This document shows, in pieces, positions 36,087 to 45,094 of a stretch of 64,000 nt of DNA; within the stretch, counting starts at the first letter, position 1, and each line of letters opens with the position of its first letter. The stretch is from CAIVVT01 sp963757265. Lineage in GTDB: Bacteria > Acidobacteriota > Terriglobia > Bryobacterales > Bryobacteraceae. Where the stretch lies: contig CAVWRA010000010.1 in the NCBI GenBank assembly GCA_963757265.1, forward strand, positions 365,805-429,804, written 5' to 3'. The translations under genes were made by a program, and so were the position numbers. The notes under the pieces were generated by a model. That model was given only the letters and a program-made list of their open reading frames with translations. It had not been told where the DNA came from and did no database searches.

Positions 36087-36283
36087 GCGGGGTCCTCTAA
36101 CAGGCTAGCGAAGATCTGCCCGGTTGCGGGACCGGCCGAGGTGTGGGCCGGCCTCCAGCCTGGGCAGGTGCTTCGAAATGCACCCCGGCCGGCTCGTCAT
36201 CCGGCGCGGATCAGCCTAAAGTAAGTCTCGGGAGAGCCGATTGTTCAAGTGTGCCCTCGCCGGGCGGCGCAGGAGAATCGAAG

Positions 36284-36721
36284 ATGGCATTTCTGGTTTG
36301 GGAGCCAGCGTTCAGCGTGGGAGTTTGGGAGATCGACCGGCAGCACAGGTCTCTGATCGGGTTGATCAACCAACTCCACGAGGCGCAGGCGGGCGACGGT
36401 CCGCAACAGAAGCTGCAGGGGGTTTTCGCAGCGACGGTGGATTACGTCCGGAATCACTTTGTGTTCGAGGAATCGTACCTGGAGCGGCTAGGCTACGAAG
36501 ATCTCGAACGTCACAAGGAGAGGCACCAGGAACTCCTGAGCCAGCTCGGACAGATGCGGCGGCTGTTCGACGCGGGGCCTTGGACCGTGAGCCCCGAGCT
36601 GGTCAGATTTCTGAAGGAATGGGTGACCTCTCACATTCTGCAGTGTGATCGCGGCTACGCCAGCCTGGCCGCGCGGAAGAACCAGCGGCTGATGATGACC
36701 GTGTCGGTGGACGAGATGTGA
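36284..36721 (+). CDS. Bacteriohemerythrin
   Basis: 145 residues, four-helix bundle with all diiron ligands in register: His21, His58, Glu62, His77, His81, His117 and Asp122 (motifs IDRQH, NHFVFEE, HKERHQ, HILQCD). It would bind oxygen reversibly in the cytosol, as an O2 store, sensor or deliverer. AGGAGA upstream fixes ATG 36284. An extended in-frame start at 36143 is less likely. It is the last chromosomal gene before the tRNA-Leu that the island uses. Confidence 0.9.
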   Translation: MAFLVWEPAFSVGVWEIDRQHRSLIGLINQLHEAQAGDGPQQKLQGVFAATVDYVRNHFVFEESYLERLGYEDLERHKERHQELLSQLGQMRRLFDAGPWTVSPELVRFLKEWVTSHILQCDRGYASLAARKNQRLMMTVSVDEM

Positions 36722-36888
36722 AGGGCGACGCCCGGCGTGTGCGCGCCAGCGCGCCTAAGCGGAGGTGATGCGGTGGAAAAGGAGTGATGAGCTCAGATCC
36801 CGGGAGCCCTGTCATTTGCGGAAATGCGGCATTACAGCACCCTGGAAGAGATGGTCCCAGCCCTGATAAACTCGAAGACGTCCCCTCG

Positions 36889-36973
36889 GCGGACGTGGCG
36901 GAACTGGCAGACGCACCAGACTTAGGATCTGGCGGGGCGACCCATGGGAGTTCGAGTCTCCCCGTCCGCACCA
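36889..36973 (+). tRNA. tRNA-Leu (anticodon UAG)
   Basis: 85 nt including encoded CCA. Acceptor stem GCGGACG pairs with CGTCCGC; anticodon loop CTTAGGA gives TAG (36923-36925); a class II variable arm and a GTTCGAGTC T-arm are present. Its 3' 55 bases are the left copy of the island attachment repeat, so the integrated element restores a complete tRNA. Confidence 0.95.
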
Positions 36974-36974
36974 T
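36919..36974 (+). repeat. attL: left copy of 56-bp direct repeat
   Basis: From GACTTAGGATCTGGCGGGGC (anticodon loop) through the CCA end plus one T. Identical to 58504-58559 over 56 bases; flanking bases differ on both sides. Typical attachment core of a tyrosine recombinase at a tRNA 3' end. Confidence 0.9.
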
Positions 36975-37043
36975 TTTGAAAATAAACGACTTGATTGGAT
37001 CATTGCGCCCGGCCTGAAGCCCCACCAGCCTTCTCTGGTGCAA

Positions 37044-37976
37044 CTATTTTGCAACGCTTGGCGCTTCTGCCGCTCGGCGGGTTTCATCGATGTGCGCCTG
37101 GAGCTTCACCGCCGCGCCTAGGCGGTCCGCTTCGGAAGTAATGTTGTAGCGGTCGAATATCGCGCGCGTTCTGTGTCCGCTGATCGCCATGGCGACGCGC
37201 TCGGGTACCCCGGCCCGTACCAAATTGCGCACGCCGGTGCGACGCAAGTCGTGAAAGATCACGCTTGGATGGCCGGTCTTTTCATCGCCCTGCCATAGCC
37301 CTGCACGTCTGCAGGCGTTGGCCCAGCCGGTCCGCATGTCGCGAATCGGCTCTCCCGTCTCCCCAAAAAAGACCACGCGACAGCCGGGGAATTGTGCATC
37401 GCGCCGCGCCTTTTGAAGGGTCAGCGTCTCGCGCAACTCGGTGGCCAGTGGAATCACGCGCGAGTCGTCGTTCATCGTCGCGCCAGGATCGAGCCGCACA
37501 ATGCCTCGGGCCAGGTCCACCTGACGCCATTGAAGATCGACGATCTCCCCATCCCGGCAACCTGTGAGATAGGCGAACCCGACCAGCGGCTTGAGATGCT
37601 CCGGCAGCTCCGTCAGCAGCGCGCGGTATTGCGTGTCCTCGAGAAATCCTTTCCGGACCTTGTTCTCTCTGAGCATCGGGAATCGGAGCGCACGCTGTAT
37701 TTTGGGCGGCGATGCCAGATGAGCCAGATTGAAAGCCCGCCGCAGTAGAGCCAGCTCGCGGTTGATGGTACCATTCGCAGCACCCGCCTTCTGGCGCCGG
37801 GCGACATACTGGCGCAAAGTGTCCGTGCCGACCCGCACAGCTATCTGATCACCGAGCGCCGGCAGCAAGTGAACACGCGCAACCGATTCGACCCAAGCAA
37901 AGCTCTTTGCGTTGATCTTGTAGTCCGCCAGGAGATCGTCTAACAAAGCCGCCACCGTCAGCGATCGCAGTTCCAC
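37044..37976 (-). CDS. Tyrosine-type site-specific integrase
   Basis: 310 residues. N-terminal SAM-like core-binding domain (~1-95), C-terminal catalytic domain with Arg141 (GCRDGE), His242 and Arg245 (FHDLRRTG), His268 (SGHRT) and the nucleophile Tyr277 (FDRYN). All active-site residues are intact. It would catalyse integration at the adjacent tRNA-Leu 3' end and, with an excisionase, excision. Its 3' end faces the tRNA. Confidence 0.9.
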   Translation of the reverse strand: MELRSLTVAALLDDLLADYKINAKSFAWVESVARVHLLPALGDQIAVRVGTDTLRQYVARRQKAGAANGTINRELALLRRAFNLAHLASPPKIQRALRFPMLRENKVRKGFLEDTQYRALLTELPEHLKPLVGFAYLTGCRDGEIVDLQWRQVDLARGIVRLDPGATMNDDSRVIPLATELRETLTLQKARRDAQFPGCRVVFFGETGEPIRDMRTGWANACRRAGLWQGDEKTGHPSVIFHDLRRTGVRNLVRAGVPERVAMAISGHRTRAIFDRYNITSEADRLGAAVKLQAHIDETRRAAEAPSVAK

Positions 37977-38404
37977 ACCAGCGCCGCTCAGATCCCTATC
38001 GCGCTCTGCGGCTTGCGCCTAGGACTTTGCGTCCTCCTTCGTCGCAGTGATCACGCGATTTCGGAACTGCTGTTTGCCCCTTCCATCGCGCCCCAGAAAC
38101 ACGCGCACAAGCCATTTGCCTCTCGCCTGTTGTTTAGTTTGCGCCACCCTTCACCTCCTGCAATTCTGCAGAATACAGATGAAGACACTCCCGACAGACA
38201 CAGTTCGAAATCGGGTTCTCGGCGTTCGATTGTTCGCTATCGTAAGAGAAGCCGTCATCGCGCTGAAATCGCGGTCTCGGTCAGAGGCCCTTGCGAGTTC
38301 GCCGCTCGCTCGGGCCTCGCACCGATATTGCGCCGGTCCCTCTCGCCTTGCAAGCGCGCCTTCTACGAGGGAGGAACTAGCCCAAAAAACCCGACGCCTT
38401 CCAC

Positions 38405-38640
38405 TTATTTACGGGTCAGAATTCCGTTGACGGTGAAGTCGCGCCAGGGTTTGCCGGTGCGGGTAGGAACACCCTCCGCGGTCAGCGCCGCTGCGATCCG
38501 GTCGAAGCCGAGGCCATCGGCCCGGAGCGCCTTCATGCGGGCCAGCGCCCTGCCGCACAGCGCGGATTCCACTTCGCTTCTCAGCCGTTGACGCCCGGAT
38601 CGGCCATCGCGCCCCGCCCGCCCAGGACCTAATCGGGCAA
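38405..38640 (-). pseudogene. Serine-recombinase C-terminal fragment
   Basis: A frame ending at TAA 38405-38407 encodes MKALRADGLGFDRIAAALTA and then EGVPTRTGKPWRDFTVNGIL. This is the region after the resolvase domain of large or resolvase-type serine recombinases, whose usual wording is ALRAEGLSLRAIAAxLNAEGVPT. The catalytic N-terminal domain is absent. The rest of the 943-base gap 37977-38920 shows no gene, apart from a dispersed site at 38669-38703. Confidence 0.55.
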
Positions 38641-38668
38641 TCGCCGGTCAGAGTTGACCGGCCGTAAG

Positions 38669-38703
38669 CCAGTGTCCGGTAACGTCGTTTACCATTCCCT
38701 GTC
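38669..38703 (+). repeat. Dispersed quasi-palindromic site (copy 3)
   Basis: TGTCCGGTAACGTCGTTTAC, then CATTCCCTGTCC. Same core as the copies at 40568, 43093 and 56737. It lies downstream of the UxuA-like gene. Confidence 0.5.
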
Positions 38704-38920
38704 CGCCCGAATCGCCGGGAAATGGCTGAATGATAAGTCCAGGCCCAGACCAATGAGGCAAACCGGTCTCATGTTCGCTGAAGATGCCATTCGCGTTCCG
38801 AAAAACGGCAAGTCACATCGGCAGAGTTCTCCAGTTCGTTAACGCGAGCCGTCAGCGACGGGTAACAGGCCAGGCACCAGCAAGAACACATATCGCGCGT
38901 TGACTCGGAGCCAGCGTAGA

Positions 38921-40330
38921 TCATACCGCCTCCAGGGCGGCCTGCAGCATGGCCCTGGTGTAGGCCACGCTGAATGTGACTCCGCCGTAGCCGCCGCCGC
39001 CGGGGTAGCCGGGGATGCGGCCGCGGTCGCGGTCGTAGTCCAGAGCGCGCGGATGCTCGGGATAGATTGTCCCGGCGTACTGGTTCTTCACAAGGGCCTT
39101 CATCACGCCGAACATGTCCACCACGCCGGCGTCGACGAACAACTCCGCGTACTTCTCGTACGGCTTCACCACCGAGACGTTGCGGTAGTGCACGTGGTTG
39201 ATGCGCTCGCGGCTGGCGAAGTAGTTCGCGACCTCCACAGGATCCTCGCCCATCTCCCTGGTGACTCCGCAATCGAACGTAATTCCGTTGACAGGACTGT
39301 CAACGATCTCAATGAGGTGCTTCCAGCCCGCGACAGAACCCATGATCTGCCCCGAGCCGCGGCTGATGGGCGCGGGCGGATCGTTGGGGTGCAGCGCCAG
39401 ACGGACACCTGCCTTCCCGGCCGCAGGAACCGCAGCCTTAAGGAAGTAGGTGATGTTGTTCCACATCTCGTCCAGGCTGTGGGCGCCTTCGCTGGCCAGA
39501 GGGGGCAGGTCCCGGACTTTGATCCTGCGGGCGTTGGGATTCGCCTGCAAGGTCTCGGGCGTCAACTGGCCCGATTCGTCGCGCAGCAGGCCCGGCACAA
39601 TCACCCCGCTCTCATCGACCAGCACTTCGAGATCGTAGTCGAAGCCCGTGTAGCCCGAGTTCGCCCTGCCTACCTGTTCGTAATAACCCTCGACCACGCG
39701 GTGCGCATAAAAGTTGTACTCGATCACCGGAAGCCCGGCCTTCCCCGCGGCCTGGATGGAGGCGATGGTCAGCTCCATGTCTTTGTCGCGGCCGTCACGG
39801 CCATAGAGGATGGTGCTCGGGATGCCGATCATCGCGTTGTATGCAACCAAGCCGTGGTCCCTGGCGGTCTGAATGGCGCCGCGAACGTTCTCTTCCCGCC
39901 ATGGGAAGCCGCCAACGCTCACTCCTACCACGTGCGTCACGCCGAGTTGGCGGATGCGCTGATAAGCAGCAGGGTTGCCGGCGGCGACTCGTCCAACCGG
40001 GGCTGCGGCGGTCTGTGCGGTTTCCGGCCTGGGCGCCAGGGTTCCGCCGAAGCCGCTTCCGCGGTTTGTCGCCCGCGCCGCTCCGGCGCCCGCAACCGGC
40101 GGCCCACCTCCAGTGCCGCTGCCGTCCGGTCCTTGGTTCTGAGGCTGCAGGCTGGCGGGCAGCGGCCCGCCGCCATCACCCAAGCCCAGGCAGATCTTCG
40201 GAGTATCCGGACCTTCCTCAATCGGCCACGGGCGCGCCGCGGGCGCGGCGTTCGCAATCTCGACAGACTGCCCGACGGCTGCAGCTCCCAGGCCCTGCAT
40301 CATCGTTCTTCGGGAAATGCGGAATTCCAA
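38921..40330 (-). CDS. Mannonate dehydratase (UxuA)-like TIM-barrel protein with Tat signal
   Basis: 469 residues from a TTG start that carries CGGAGG seven bases upstream. The leader contains a Tat-type twin-arginine stretch, SRRTMMQGLGAAAVG. After a long Pro/Gly-rich spacer (~40-130) comes a TIM barrel with UxuA signatures: LALHPNDPPAPISRG, NGITFDCGVTREMGEDPVE, INHVHYRN and IYPEHPRALDYDRD. UxuA dehydrates D-mannonate in glucuronate breakdown and is normally cytosolic, so an exported version suggests a changed role, perhaps isomerase/epimerase-like. It lies between two dispersed sites. Confidence 0.78.
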   Translation of the reverse strand: MEFRISRRTMMQGLGAAAVGQSVEIANAAPAARPWPIEEGPDTPKICLGLGDGGGPLPASLQPQNQGPDGSGTGGGPPVAGAGAARATNRGSGFGGTLAPRPETAQTAAAPVGRVAAGNPAAYQRIRQLGVTHVVGVSVGGFPWREENVRGAIQTARDHGLVAYNAMIGIPSTILYGRDGRDKDMELTIASIQAAGKAGLPVIEYNFYAHRVVEGYYEQVGRANSGYTGFDYDLEVLVDESGVIVPGLLRDESGQLTPETLQANPNARRIKVRDLPPLASEGAHSLDEMWNNITYFLKAAVPAAGKAGVRLALHPNDPPAPISRGSGQIMGSVAGWKHLIEIVDSPVNGITFDCGVTREMGEDPVEVANYFASRERINHVHYRNVSVVKPYEKYAELFVDAGVVDMFGVMKALVKNQYAGTIYPEHPRALDYDRDRGRIPGYPGGGGYGGVTFSVAYTRAMLQAALEAV

Positions 40331-40567
40331 TGTAGAACCTCCGTGTATCAATATTGACAACTTTTTTTCGGGCTGGAGTCTCAGCGATTCAGGAGCCGGG
40401 GCCGGGTTTGTCCATCCCAGCAGTCTTGAGACTGAATCCGACACTTGCGACTTGTGGTGCGGCACTCAAGCGCGAATGGCGGTCAGTTGGTCGAAGCCGT
40501 CGCCCCGGCCATGGCAGATGTGTGGAAAAGGAAAACTCTCAGGGTGATCAATTACTGCTTGATCACC

Positions 40568-40601
40568 GTTTCCGGTAACGCCGTCTATCGACCACTGGTC
40601 C
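40568..40601 (+). repeat. Dispersed quasi-palindromic site (copy 4)
   Basis: GTTTCCGGTAACGCCGTCTA, then TCGACCACTGGTCC. Nearly identical to the copy at 43093-43125 in the same orientation; the two bracket the 654-aa protein gene. Confidence 0.5.
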
Positions 40602-40728
40602 GACATGCGAGCTGCGCGCTCGTGGGCAAGGCGGATGACCGGACGCAAGGACGTTCATCGAGATTGATCCTGACTGGTCCCTGCGTGATCGCAGTAACGA
40701 TCCTCCCGTTTACGTATATTTGATTTTC

Positions 40729-40757
40729 TTGTACAGTCAGAACAGCGGTGGTATGAT
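40729..40757 (+). promoter_or_regulatory. Predicted sigma-70 promoter for the 654-aa protein
   Basis: TTGTAC (40729-40734), 17-base spacer, TATGAT (40752-40757), about 100 bases before the start codon. Pattern match only. Confidence 0.45.
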
Positions 40758-40857
40758 CCGCAGCCAAGGGGATGCCTGCGGCAGTGAGGTGGCCCGTTCG
40801 CGAATGCGCGAGCCGGGGGTTGGAAGCGCCAGCGGAATCAAGGGCGGAGGAACAGAG

Positions 40858-42822
40858 ATGAGCGTCCGACAATACATCAGCATCGCCGCGCTGGGTGGGT
40901 TTTGTTCTCTTGCCAGTGCCGACGACATACAGACCAATGTGACGTACGTCTGCAATGGCGAACGTCTATTTATCGAGAGCTGCAACATCCGCGACCTTTC
41001 GGACAACTCCACGTGCATGGTGGCGCACCCGGACAAGATGCGGCCCAACGGCTTTCCGACGTATACCAACGAAACGCGCGGAACGCTGAAGAAGCTGTTG
41101 CCCACCTGCCAGCAGCCGTCGGCGAAAGCCGTGGCGCGGGTCCAGGATGCGCAGAAGAAATGGCAGGACCAGTACAACGCCGCCGTGAATCCGCCTGCGC
41201 CGGCCAGGCCGGCTGCCGGCGCGCCGCAAATCACTCCGGTCAATGTCAATCCCGCCGCGCAGTCGGCCGACGAGCGCGCAACCACCCGCTGCATCACCGC
41301 CGGACGGTCGCCGACGCTGTGCGGCGAAAACTCCCTCGGCGGGTGGTTTGAAGGCGCGATCAGCCAGGGCGTTGCCATGGCCAACGCGATCGCGCCGGGT
41401 TCCGCCGACAAGCTTTCGAAGGCCACCAAGCCACTGCCGCCGGGACTGGAAATCGCCGGCAACTATGTGGGCGGCGGCAACTGGCGCCTGCAGTTTGACG
41501 ATCGTTCCGCCATGCTGAGCTGCGGCGACCTCGACCAGGAGCAGCGTTTTTACACCATCGGGATCGTCAACAACCAGGCCGCGATCAAAGTCGAGATCAC
41601 GCCCAAGCCGCTCACCCTCAATCTGCGGCCGGATGGGATGCTGGCGGGCGCGGGTCCGGTTGTCGTGGATGGACGGGTGGTGTCCGGGGCCGGCAGCGTA
41701 ACGGCCTCCAACGGCAAGTGGGTGAGCACGGAATCCACGACAACGCAAAAGCTCACGCCGATGGAAGCGCAGCAGTACTCGGGCCAATCGAACCTCCACA
41801 CGGATGGCCAGTACTACACGCTGACCAACAAGAACACCACGACCAGCTATCAGCCGGGCACGACCACTTACAGCGGTCCCAGCTATGCGGCCAAGACGGA
41901 AACCTGCCCCACGCCGATTCTGAAGAGCGGAGACAAGACCCAACTGGACGCGCTCAAGGGGCTGACCGAGTCGATGCTCGGGGGCGAAAGCGGTCCGCCG
42001 ACTCCCGCGGGGTTGAGAATGCACGGCGCCTTCGTTGCTCCCACCGGATTCAGCGTCGAGTTCTTCCCGGAGTCCGCCATTCTGGGCTGTGGGCAGGCGG
42101 CGCGGGCGTATCCTTATACGATCGTCGCCAACGGCAGGGAAGCGGTGGTGCGAGTCGATGCGCCCGGCCATGCCGTAGTGCTGGCGCTCAGGCCGGATAA
42201 CACGCTCGACCCGGGGTCCGGAGATTACGAGGTGCAGGGCCGCAGGATCGCCGGAAAGAACGCTGACGGCGACTTCGTTTTTTCGCCGTTGAATCAGACT
42301 TGCGCTCTGGGAGTGCTCAAGCCGGGGCCGATTCCCACTGCGGCGGCGGCGACATTGGTGGCCGCGTCGAATTCTTCGGACACGGGCATGCCCACGAACC
42401 GCACCGCGACCGGGAATGCCGTTCTCTCCGTGAGCGCTTTCCCGCCGCAGTCCGGCCCGGCCAATTCCCTGGCCATGCATCCGATGTTTCTCCTGAAGAA
42501 CAGCTTCAGCGAAGTGCTGCTGAGGAGCGGCATGCAGCCACCCCCGGGCAAGACGCCGATACAGGGTTGGGACCTGGCATGCCAGAAGTCGTTGCCGCAA
42601 TGTGCCCAGGCGCTCAACGGCCTGCAGCCCTATATGGCTGCCGTGGTGAAGTTCGATGCCTCGGGCAAAGCGACATTCCTGGGCGTTCCCCCGGGCTCGT
42701 ACTACCTCTTCGGCACGACTCACGCCAACCACCTCGCGCTCTCGTGGGAGCTGCGCGTGGACCTGAAGCCGGGAGCGAATTCCCTCGTGCTGGATCAGAA
42801 GAACGCGGAGATGTTGCATTAG
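40858..42822 (+). CDS. Secreted protein with duplicated unknown domain
   Basis: 654 residues. ATG preceded by GGAGG at ideal spacing; an earlier in-frame start (40720) lacks one. Signal peptide to ~21. An N-terminal Cys-containing module (~25-90) and a Pro/Ala linker are followed by two diverged copies of one domain (~195-330 and ~384-490). Each has G-x-Y/F-V strands, the word A-x-LxCG, a VxVxxPxxxLxLRPD segment and a GR turn. The C-terminal ~130 residues (FLGVPPGSYYLFGTTHAN) look like a Cna/carboxypeptidase-like beta-sandwich. No enzyme motif; no known family recognised. The gene is bracketed by two dispersed sites in direct orientation. Confidence 0.7.
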   Translation: MSVRQYISIAALGGFCSLASADDIQTNVTYVCNGERLFIESCNIRDLSDNSTCMVAHPDKMRPNGFPTYTNETRGTLKKLLPTCQQPSAKAVARVQDAQKKWQDQYNAAVNPPAPARPAAGAPQITPVNVNPAAQSADERATTRCITAGRSPTLCGENSLGGWFEGAISQGVAMANAIAPGSADKLSKATKPLPPGLEIAGNYVGGGNWRLQFDDRSAMLSCGDLDQEQRFYTIGIVNNQAAIKVEITPKPLTLNLRPDGMLAGAGPVVVDGRVVSGAGSVTASNGKWVSTESTTTQKLTPMEAQQYSGQSNLHTDGQYYTLTNKNTTTSYQPGTTTYSGPSYAAKTETCPTPILKSGDKTQLDALKGLTESMLGGESGPPTPAGLRMHGAFVAPTGFSVEFFPESAILGCGQAARAYPYTIVANGREAVVRVDAPGHAVVLALRPDNTLDPGSGDYEVQGRRIAGKNADGDFVFSPLNQTCALGVLKPGPIPTAAAATLVAASNSSDTGMPTNRTATGNAVLSVSAFPPQSGPANSLAMHPMFLLKNSFSEVLLRSGMQPPPGKTPIQGWDLACQKSLPQCAQALNGLQPYMAAVVKFDASGKATFLGVPPGSYYLFGTTHANHLALSWELRVDLKPGANSLVLDQKNAEMLH

Positions 42823-42952
42823 GGGATGGGAGCGTCCCGTCGTTCCGTGACACAAGACTCCTGACTGGTTCTCACGGTTCCGCAGGACATCCAGCGAAGC
42901 GGACGGCCGGATGGCCATGCGGCCTTAGTGGACAGCTCAATACTGAGAGGTC

Positions 42953-42976
42953 GGCCAGGGTAGAGCTACCCTGGCC
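42953..42976. terminator. Strong palindrome, possible terminator
   Basis: GGCCAGGGTAG, AG, CTACCCTGGCC: 11-bp perfect arms, 130 bases after the preceding gene. No T-run follows, so it may instead be a transcript-end stabiliser. The rest of the gap to 43473 holds one dispersed site and no gene. Confidence 0.35.
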
Positions 42977-43092
42977 ATCAGGACATGAGTTGCGCTAACC
43001 AGGATGCGGTTGCTGTGTTCGCGTCCGAGGGTCGTAGACGAAAAGTGCCTATTACGAACATTGGGGCTGCGAAGCCGAACCGCTGGCGGCTA

Positions 43093-43125
43093 GTTTCCGC
43101 AAACGCCGTTTACCGACCACTGGCC
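43093..43125 (+). repeat. Dispersed quasi-palindromic site (copy 5)
   Basis: GTTTCCGCAAACGCCGTTTA, then CCGACCACTGGCC. Same orientation as copy 4; it lies downstream of the 654-aa gene. Confidence 0.5.
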
Positions 43126-43473
43126 CTCATACCGGGTGTGCAGTGATCCGTGTGGAAGATTCCCCCTGGTTAACTTCCCACAAGCCGACTTCCTGGGACT
43201 AATCCTGCCGGAGTTCCGAACCGCACGCCTCGAAGCTTGAATCCGGCGCTATGGGCGATCATCGCGCCTCAGTGCCGAGCTTGGAGTGAAAACGCCATCA
43301 CAGAAGATGGCGTGTCATTTCTCCGAACGGAGCCAAACAACGGGACCTACTCCCGTTTTCCTGTCTACGATTCTGAACCGGAGCATCGCAACTGGCAGGC
43401 TCGTTCGGATGCTTGTGAGCCCACAAGGTCAGCTCGTTGCCGATCGATGCGCCCGCCTCCCGGGTCCGGCAAT

Positions 43474-44802
43474 TCAAAACGTGTGTGTCCGGTGCGCGAT
43501 CAGCTCGAACTTGAGCGTGTTCCAGGTCATGTAATCGACCTTGAGTAGCACTTCAAAGTAGGGGAACTTCGCATTGCGGCTGACCCCGAGCACCGAGCTC
43601 AGGTCCCGGATCCAGCGCTCGGTGCTGACGAACTGCCCTCCGGCCTCGCTGGACGGCATATCGGTTCCGGAGATCAGCAGCACGCTGCCGGCCCGGTTGG
43701 GGGTCGGGAGAAACGCCACGCGGCAATACCCCTGGCTGGTCCACTGGCCGGCATACCTGGCGCTCTCGCCGGCCTGGGGCGAGCGATTGTCGAAGTAGGA
43801 CACCATCGGCGGCCCCTCGACGAACCCGCTGCGGAAGTTCAACTGGTCCTCGAACAGCTCCACCCACGGGTTCGTCCGCCGCGTGCCCACCAGGATCAGG
43901 TTGTGCGACTGCAGGTAGGTCACCGTGAAATCGCGCGCGAACATGATCTCCGTAGGCAGGCTACGGCCCGCGTTCAGCACGGAAAAGGCCGCCGCCAGCC
44001 GCCCGTCGGAAAGGTGGGTAAAATAGGAGCCGTTCAAGTCCTTCCAGCGGTTCCTTTCGGCCGGGTCGCGCATCCGCTCGTTCATCAGCCGTTCGAATGC
44101 CTTGTCGCGGTACTCGTTCAAGGAGAGCTGGTGCTGGACGGCGTCCTCGAACAGCCCGATGATGGCGTCGGACACGACGATGCAGGTCGGGCGCCCGTTG
44201 TCGAACATCTGGAACCACAGCCGATCGACCTCGCGCGCGGGCCGCGCCGCGCTCCTCAGGCCCCACGGTCCGAACAGACCCCCTGCCACCAGAATGACGG
44301 CCACGGCGAGCAGAGACAGGATCGCGACGCGCCGGCCCGCCGGGACCTTCGCCGGGCCGGCCGACTCCGGCGGGCGGTCCGGCCCGCCCTCCGCATCGCG
44401 GGTATGGAACACGGGCGTGTACGAACCCTTGGGAATCTCGATGACCAGCGCTTCGTCCTTGCCCTCCGACGCGAAGTACTGCTCCAGCCGCTTGCGCAGT
44501 TGCGACACCTGCACCCGCACGATCGCATCCTGCGTGGTATCGTAGTCCCGCCGCCGGCCGAAGACCTCGACGCCGATCTCCTGCTCGTGCACCGCGCCTC
44601 CCGGATCGGTCAGCTTGCGGTGGCATAGGAAAATGAGCAGCTCGCGCAGCCGGTTCGACTTGCCGAATGCGGCGCTCGCCGCCACGCGCTGCACCAGCAG
44701 GTTTCGCTCATCAGACGGGAGTTCCCTGATGAGCGCCGGGCCTTCGGCGGACCCCGCCTCTTTCGGCGCATCCGGTTTGTTGCGCGACTCTTGCGGCAAC
44801 AT
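43474..44802 (-). CDS. Winged-helix transmembrane regulator with a distinct C-terminal effector domain
   Basis: 442 residues from ATG 44802 (GAGGAG upstream). N-terminal winged-helix-like DNA-binding region (~30-125: RVAASAAFGKSNRLRELLIFL, DAIVRVQVSQLRKRLEQYF, EIPKGSYTPVF). One membrane helix (~152-172). C-terminal ~260-residue domain with IVVSDAIIGLFEDAV, LILVGTRRTNPWVELFEDQLNF and FPYFEVLLKVD. The same C-terminal domain occurs in the partial gene at 63243-64000. It is divergent from the TonB receptor at 45095 and probably controls it. Confidence 0.75.
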   Translation of the reverse strand: MLPQESRNKPDAPKEAGSAEGPALIRELPSDERNLLVQRVAASAAFGKSNRLRELLIFLCHRKLTDPGGAVHEQEIGVEVFGRRRDYDTTQDAIVRVQVSQLRKRLEQYFASEGKDEALVIEIPKGSYTPVFHTRDAEGGPDRPPESAGPAKVPAGRRVAILSLLAVAVILVAGGLFGPWGLRSAARPAREVDRLWFQMFDNGRPTCIVVSDAIIGLFEDAVQHQLSLNEYRDKAFERLMNERMRDPAERNRWKDLNGSYFTHLSDGRLAAAFSVLNAGRSLPTEIMFARDFTVTYLQSHNLILVGTRRTNPWVELFEDQLNFRSGFVEGPPMVSYFDNRSPQAGESARYAGQWTSQGYCRVAFLPTPNRAGSVLLISGTDMPSSEAGGQFVSTERWIRDLSSVLGVSRNAKFPYFEVLLKVDYMTWNTLKFELIAHRTHTF

Positions 44803-44966
44803 GCCCCTGCTCCTCGGGGAAAAGGATTCGCTCCGGGTCCATCCCCGCCTGGGCAGCGCCCCGCCCGACCGGGCCCGCCCGCTCCTCACGGCGATCCGGA
44901 GAAACGGCTCCGGAATGCGCCGTACGCTACCACAGCGGCCCAATTCTACCACACGCCGCGGGCGGA

Positions 44967-45030
44967 GTTAACGGGTTAACGAACGTCGTTAACAATCGAA
45001 AAGTCAACGGCCAATTGACTGCGAATTGAC
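44967..45030. promoter_or_regulatory. Operator-like repeats between regulator and TonB receptor
   Basis: Three GTTAAC words at 44967, 44975 and 44988, then GTCAA(N7)TTGAC at 45003-45019 and a second TTGAC at 45026. They lie in the 292-base divergent interval, so they are good candidates for binding sites of the winged-helix regulator. A GGAGG ribosome-binding site precedes the receptor start. Confidence 0.45.
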
Positions 45031-45094
45031 TTGTGCGAACTGTGGCTAAGCCGCAGCATGGGCTAGGTTCTCCAACCTGGAGGTCTCGGTCTTC

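Noticed and set aside
36812..37087. 91-codon minus-strand frame across the tRNA and integrase end as a gene
   Set aside because: In the integrated state it is a translation of the tRNA and flanks. It is of interest only as the upstream part of the circle-only frame.
38669..43125. Classical integron attC array
   Set aside because: The sites lack the RYYYAAC/GTTRRRY boxes, gene orientations differ and there is no IntI-type integrase; kept only as an unknown site family.
43237..43548. Plus-strand 103-codon frame before the regulator's 3' end
   Set aside because: No ribosome-binding site or recognisable domain, and it overlaps the regulator's end in antisense.
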